The position numbers were made by a program, and so were the translations under genes. Under the pieces are notes generated by a model, which was not told where the DNA came from, searched no databases, and was given only the letters and a program-made list of their open reading frames with translations. A stretch of 64,000 nucleotides of DNA from Cerrena zonata (taxonomy: Eukaryota > Basidiomycota > Agaricomycetes > Polyporales > Cerrenaceae): the NCBI GenBank assembly GCA_038087015.1, contig JASBNA010000010.1:310001-374000 (forward strand), read 5' to 3'. This document shows, in pieces, positions 59,056 through 64,000 of the stretch (its first letter is position 1; each line of letters starts with the position of its first letter).

Positions 59056-61613
59056 TCAAACCCTTTGCTTGGTCATAGGTCTACGCGGAGCCTGATCGCC
59101 AGCCACCGATTCATATTCAGGAGGCGCATTCGAAGCTTCGTCTGCATTCGTAACAACAGGCTGCGCCGCTATTGCCCTATTGAGTCGATACACAAGCTCT
59201 GGAATTGATTCCTGCTCGGTTGCACTAGGGTCATGGGACGAATTTCCTATGGCGGATGGCACTAAAGCGGGAACACTACTCTCTATTGGCCTGTAAGCTA
59301 TGGGGGTTCCTAAAATGAGCAATAAGATTACTGAATACTTTGAAAGTAGGCGGATGGTTACCTTGCGTGAAAGACGTCGCAGTATATGGTGTAGTAGTAT
59401 AAATTGTTGCTTCATGGATACCATCGAGAGATAAACGATCACCGTCATAGGTCATGTTACCATATATTGACCTTCGTCGACGTCGAATGACAAAGAGAAT
59501 TACGAAAGCCATCACAATGGCAATGACGACCCCACCGATGGTAGCACCTACAATGGCACCTACATTCGTATGGCGTTGTGTTGAACCATCGGATCCACTT
59601 TATGACAACCTCAGTAATGTTGAAACATCTTCCATGGATTACATCAACTCACCTAGTACCATCACCCGTTCGAGTAGTATTTGTTAGGGACATAGAAAGA
59701 GCAGCGTTCATCACGTTCGAAGCTGTAAATTGACCCCATGGAATGAATTGAGTCGCAGGAGGGCCTTGCCATCGTGGAGAATAGAAACCACCACTCGACG
59801 ATTGTGCAAGGTCTAATAATGCGTTATACTAGGGAGAGTAGCAGAGTTGAATTATTCCATATCAGCTTAGGCTCGCGGCCCTGCTCACCTGAACAATCAC
59901 ATAACTCTGAATAAACTGGGCTAGATCCGAATTCTTGTCCATCCTACTCCATGCTTCATGCAATCCACGGATGAAGATAGCTTAGAAAAAGGTAAGAAAA
60001 TATCATAGACATTTGTAGTCACGAATGTACCTTTGTTGGCTGTAGCAGCGTTGTAGTCGCCATACACCTCCGCTTTGTCAATCGTAGGTCCTGTAAGAGA
60101 TGGGTTTATATCATATCTAGGTTTCTGAGACCCAACTATAATACAACGTACCTTCGGAGTTGACCCCATTAGAACTGGTAAATCCGGGGAAATTGACACA
60201 AGACGGGATTAGTGTCTTGAAACTAAGGGATATTTAGCAGACGAGTCCCTAGCGCATCAATAGAGCAAGACTCACAAGTCCGAAACAGACTGATCAGATG
60301 TCTTGTTGAGGTAAATACTCAACGACTCGATCACAAATCCACAGCCCGACGATGGACCTCCGGCGAAAACGGTACAGGTAGATAAATCGATTCTTCTCGT
60401 CATGATTTGGCCGTCATATAGATGAGCTTGAACAAATTCGAAGGCGGCCTTCACAGCAGTTGCATACATTTGATTGCCTGTTGCCTCGAGGAGAAGTGCG
60501 GACAAACTGGAAATTGATGAGTAAAGCCGAGTCGTCTAAAGCCAGGAGAGTAGGTAACGATTTACCTCATGAAACCGCTACAAAGGAAATGGTGAACATA
60601 TTATATTAAGGGAAAATGAGTGTCTTACCCCATGGTATCCATATTCACGAGCAACGATGCTGGATCATTTCCTAACTATCGCCAATATTGAGCTTAATTC
60701 GAGACAATAAAAACGATAGCTCTCACGAAAAATGTTCCTCCCGCAGTCGTTTCTGATAAGAATGTTAAGAAGAGGTCGATTAGCGGAGAGCATAAGAATC
60801 TGGACATACTGCCATTGCATTGTCCTGGAACAGTAACATTCTTCCCGGTCATGACTCCATTCGCCGCTACATCTGCCGTGATGGTACATCCACTGTTCAC
60901 CTGGTTCCAAACTGCCACCGCCATGTTAAGCCATCTTGAATCCCCGTATGCGCGATAAGCGTTTGCGGCTGCGACGGCCCAGGTCCTGACATATGACAAA
61001 TGAATACAAAGGTAACAAGAGTGATATTGAAAGTGTCATGCTCACAAGGTTTCACTCACTACTCCAGGGCACTAGAATGAGATCAGTGTCGAAACATAAA
61101 AGTTACGATCCATCTAACAACTGACCCTGGTCAAACATCAATAACGGACCAAGAAACGAATCACGAGACACTGGTGGCTTACCCTGTACCCTTCGTGAAA
61201 CCATCGGCATTGGCACCTAACCACTGATTAACGATATCATTGTTTGCTTGAGATGAAGAGAAAAAGTCGTGTAGCGAAATCGAAGAAAGCATGTGTCCGT
61301 TTTGACCAAAAGATAGATCTGGAAGCAATCACTGTTGGCTAGTTTTCGTAGACCGTTCTGGATCAAACGTACTACTTGCTAATTTGGAGCCGGAGTTGTA
61401 GAGGGGGGTAATAGTGTCTATGACATTTTGCGCAATTTGTGCTCTCTCCGTCGGAGAACGATTCGAAGTAGGTGACTAGTAATAGAATCAACGAGCAATC
61501 CCTAAATTGACATGTAAACAAATACAACATACTCGCCATCCTGAAGGAATGGAAAGGTCTTTCCCGCAGACCAAAAGAGAACCTAGCAAGACTGGTATGA
61601 TGGAGAGGATCAT
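59056..61613 (-). CDS. GH76-like glycoside hydrolase with signal peptide and C-terminal membrane anchor
   Basis: Start at 61613 with MILSIIPVLLGSLLVCG, a signal peptide, then an early intron. About ten introns follow. Exons carry the (alpha/alpha) repeat-type segments LSFGQNGHMLSSISLHDFF, WAVAAANAYRAYGDSRWLNMAV, TTAGGTFF with MGGFMSLSALLLEATG, YDGQIMTRRID, GFVIESLSIYL, and FIRGLHEAWSRM, which resemble fungal GH76-like proteins. I could not locate the Asp-Asp pair typical of active GH76 alpha-1,6-mannanases, so activity is uncertain. Near the C-terminus a TM helix (GAIVGATIGGVVIAIVMAFV) is followed by RRRRR. A cytosolic tail rich in Pro/Ala/Ser ends at 59056. It is a wall- or membrane-bound protein, possibly acting on mannoprotein GPI glycans as proposed for Dfg5/Dcw1. 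Confidence 0.85.
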
Positions 61614-62959
61614 AGTGGAGCTCGCGGGTCCTGAGGAGAGGGTGAGTAGTATAAGTGCTGTCGGAACAGCAGCACCTCGGGCTTGGCATTGCGACTCGTC
61701 AAATCACCATTCTAGCAAACGAACGCGCTCATAAAGCATGCCTGGTGCGTAGGAAGCATAATAATGATGAAGTTATGAAAGCTGTGGGAGTACGCCTCTC
61801 TTGACTTGGCAATGGTACTCGTCACTGGCAAAATGAGGCGTTTTGAAGCCTTCAACACAGACGGTGTGTTTCGGTTGCTAGATTTTCATATTCATATTCT
61901 TTTATTCCAGAGTCTGTAATAGCTGTAAAGACTAACAGCGGAAGCAAGTTGCATCCTGAGCTGACATGCTGTGGCATCAACATCAACATTAGTACCCTAG
62001 TATGTCACTATATCCACTACGGCCACCTTATAAACACTCGTACCTTTTGATCCGACCTAATGACAACGTTAGTAGCAAATTGATCAATCAAATAGGTAAG
62101 GTACTGGTGGGATCGAGTACTTATCTCTTGTCCACCGAGGTGCTTCGAGAGACACCAACGACTAAGCGAAATGGCATAGCCTCCTCAATCTGGAACTGGA
62201 TCTTTCGCTTTACCCCTGCTTCACTCATCCGGCTAGTGGCATTTTCCCTTTTTTCAATACAGAGTCTTTTCTAAACCCCGCATGACCGGGAACTTATATT
62301 GTAAGTTATCATAACCCGGAGTTTAATTGTTGATGCCGATGGACTGCTATGGCCTGGACTTCTTGGACCATTACTACAGCAAGTCTGATACACTCAATAT
62401 AACATGCCCCACAGCACCAGTGGGTGATTTACTTAACTCTCGGTAGAAGTCAAGGTCTGAAAGATTTTTCGAGCAGATGAACTCAAGGTGGCTCCTTTCG
62501 CCAAGCGCTGAATGCTCAAGAAGAACAATTTCTGGATTTCAAACTTGAAAAAACTTCACAAACTTTGCAGCTTGTTTCACAATCCTCTCAAGTACATATC
62601 ATAGACCGACGATTAGATGGTATTTGAATTGACGTCGACCCCGTGGACTCGAGTCGGTCCGAGAGTTTATCAATAGCATCACTTGACGTAGCCCATCGAC
62701 TCAAAACATATGGTCGCGAACCTTCTTTCTTCGTACTGTATTCTCGCAGTCACGGTAGGTATACTGCATGATTTTGTTTCCAATAAACTACTCTGAATGG
62801 TACTTCCTGACCATGTGGGCTGCTCAGATGCGATCATCGTAGCACTCCTGCGAGTCGCTACTTGTTAACATATAAAGTCTACGCTGTGTCCAACTGTCGC
62901 AGCTGTTCGTCCCCTTGCCCGCCGAAATGGTCTGTAGGTAAGCTCCAATATCCGGCTCC
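61614..62959. other. Divergent intergenic region
   Basis: About 1.3 kb with promoters of the GH76-like and GH16-like genes. The ORF at 62002-62274 (plus, 90 codons) has no recognised feature. Confidence 0.45.
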
Positions 62960-64000
62960 ATGAAGACATACGCTGATTGTATCGATGATTGTAGTATCAT
63001 TAAAGTCTCTTTCTGTGCCGCTCTTTTTTTCGTGCCTATCATTCAGGCCGTTACAGTTATCCCTCAATCATCTTTGAACTCTGTTGCCGACTTTGAGCAA
63101 TACTTTGACTATCTTTATCCATGGGGCTCTGACCATAACGGCAGTACGTTGTACTCATACTATCCTCTGGTTCCATTTTGAAATCAGCGTATTTTCTCAT
63201 CGTTAGGCGGTCGTATGGTCAAAGGCAATGTGAACGTGGCATCGAGTACTCTGACACTCTCAGCCACACCGACCTCAAACCCTGTTCCTCCGACTAGTAG
63301 TGCTAACCCACACCCTGCCATCCATTACGCAAGGTCAGCCACCATCTATTTATCCGAGAATACTACATTGAAGACATCATAGTGGTGCGGTCCATGCGAA
63401 GGAACACATTACCGTTACTGCTGGGAATAGTTACTCCGTCTATGGTGAATTCAGTGCACCAACCGCTCATGGGACTTGGCCCGCGTTCTGGTAGGTACTA
63501 GTGACTAAGCTACTTCGATTCAGTCCATTCACAGTTTGTTCTGTCACGTATATAGGTTGACGGTAGGTGTTTGGACATATACGAATACGGCTGCCTTCTG
63601 ACAATGATCCTGAAAGGCTGTGAATGGGTGGCCACCTGAGGCCGATATTGGCGAGTGGAAAGGCACTGCCGACAATTGGTATAATGTGAATGTGATTTGG
63701 ATTGTGGATTACACGATCGCTCACACTGTTGCTTATAGACCTTCAACACCTCCTCGCAAGTCAAGTCCACCCTCGTTTCATGGCCTACCGATCTCTCTTT
63801 CCACTCTCTCCGAGCCGATCTCACTGCCCAAGGAAGCACAGTCAAAATCGATTTCTACATGGACAATCAATTGAAAACCACTCAATACGGTGCCAATTTT
63901 GCTGGTGCACCATTGTGGTTGTATGTCTATTTTCTATTATTGACTTAAATTGTTTTGCTTACTCTCTATTCTTTGCTTACAGAATCATCAACTTGCAGGT
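62960..64000 (+). CDS. GH16-like glucanase, 3' end beyond the window
   Basis: The start at 62960 gives a leader with a hydrophobic segment (VSFCAALFFVPIIQAV), a signal peptide or anchor. Spliced exons read YLYPWGSDHNGSGRMVKGN, SGAVHAKEHITVTAGNSYSV, YGEFSAPTAHGTWPAFWLT, then GWPPEADIGEWKGTADNWYN. The ExDxxE active site of family 16 is E-A-D-I-G-E, with its glutamates at 63638-63640 and 63653-63655. The phase-0 splice at about 63687/63742 continues TFNTSSQVK..., and VKIDFYMDNQL gives the last strands. The coding runs off the window at 64000. GH16 enzymes cleave beta-1,3(1,4)-glucans or transfer glucans in the wall. About six short introns. Confidence 0.9.

Overview
The window is fungal nuclear DNA, most probably from an Agaricomycete (Basidiomycota). 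The reasons are dense genes on both strands split by many introns of about 50-65 nt with GTRNGT donors, fruit-body-type lectins, a basidiomycete-style alcohol oxidase, F-box/LRR paralogues, RING-CH and Zn2Cys6 proteins, and a Tad-like LINE retrotransposon. No bacterial operons, CRISPR arrays, rRNA or convincing tRNA genes were seen. All gene models are manual splices read from the sequence.

Layout. 1-3434: 3' part of a LINE (RT, a zinc finger, a degenerate RNase H, zf-RVT, a 3' UTR hairpin and a poly-A tail). 4709-9562: the most unusual locus. A SERAC1/SesB-like serine hydrolase appears to be spliced in frame to two tandem fungal fruit-body lectin domains (minus strand). A third lectin copy lies divergently upstream (plus strand). 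9905-12176: a disordered basic nuclear-type protein. 13788-16719: a Zn2Cys6 transcription factor. 17087-20320: a large intronless PPR-type mitochondrial protein. 20773-22545: a membrane RING-CH ubiquitin ligase. 23061-23578: complex I LYR subunit NDUFA6. 24493-25456: a PP28/PDAP1 family phosphoprotein. 26508-34177: UTP10. 34576-38122: a PAK-like kinase with a CRIB domain but a lost DFG motif. 39912-41505: Pol I subunit RPA49. 42370-45558: SET2.

From about 46 kb the window turns accessory: GMC alcohol oxidase (46351-48984), a broken F-box paralogue (49557-51587), an alpha/beta hydrolase whose nucleophile Ser is replaced by Phe (52007-52969), a secreted type-B carboxylesterase (53713-56120), the intact F-box paralogue (56509-58532), a membrane-anchored GH76-like protein (59056-61613), and a GH16-like glucanase cut by the window end (62960-64000).

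How it fits together. The housekeeping block (PPR, NDUFA6, UTP10, RPA49, SET2) covers mitochondrial function, ribosome biogenesis and chromatin, with no sign of an operon-like programme. The accessory flanks hold carbohydrate-active enzymes, lectins and esterases typical of lineage-specific fungal repertoires. The best candidate for an undescribed system is the hydrolase-lectin-lectin gene. Its 11-exon model keeps reading frame across every junction I could check. It would put a SesB-type effector hydrolase, known as the N-terminal domain of some fungal NLR-like proteins, directly on glycan-binding modules. Two conserved genes (PP28 and SET2) each carry a 1-nt excess in a short homopolymer, so small indel errors in the assembly should be kept in mind.
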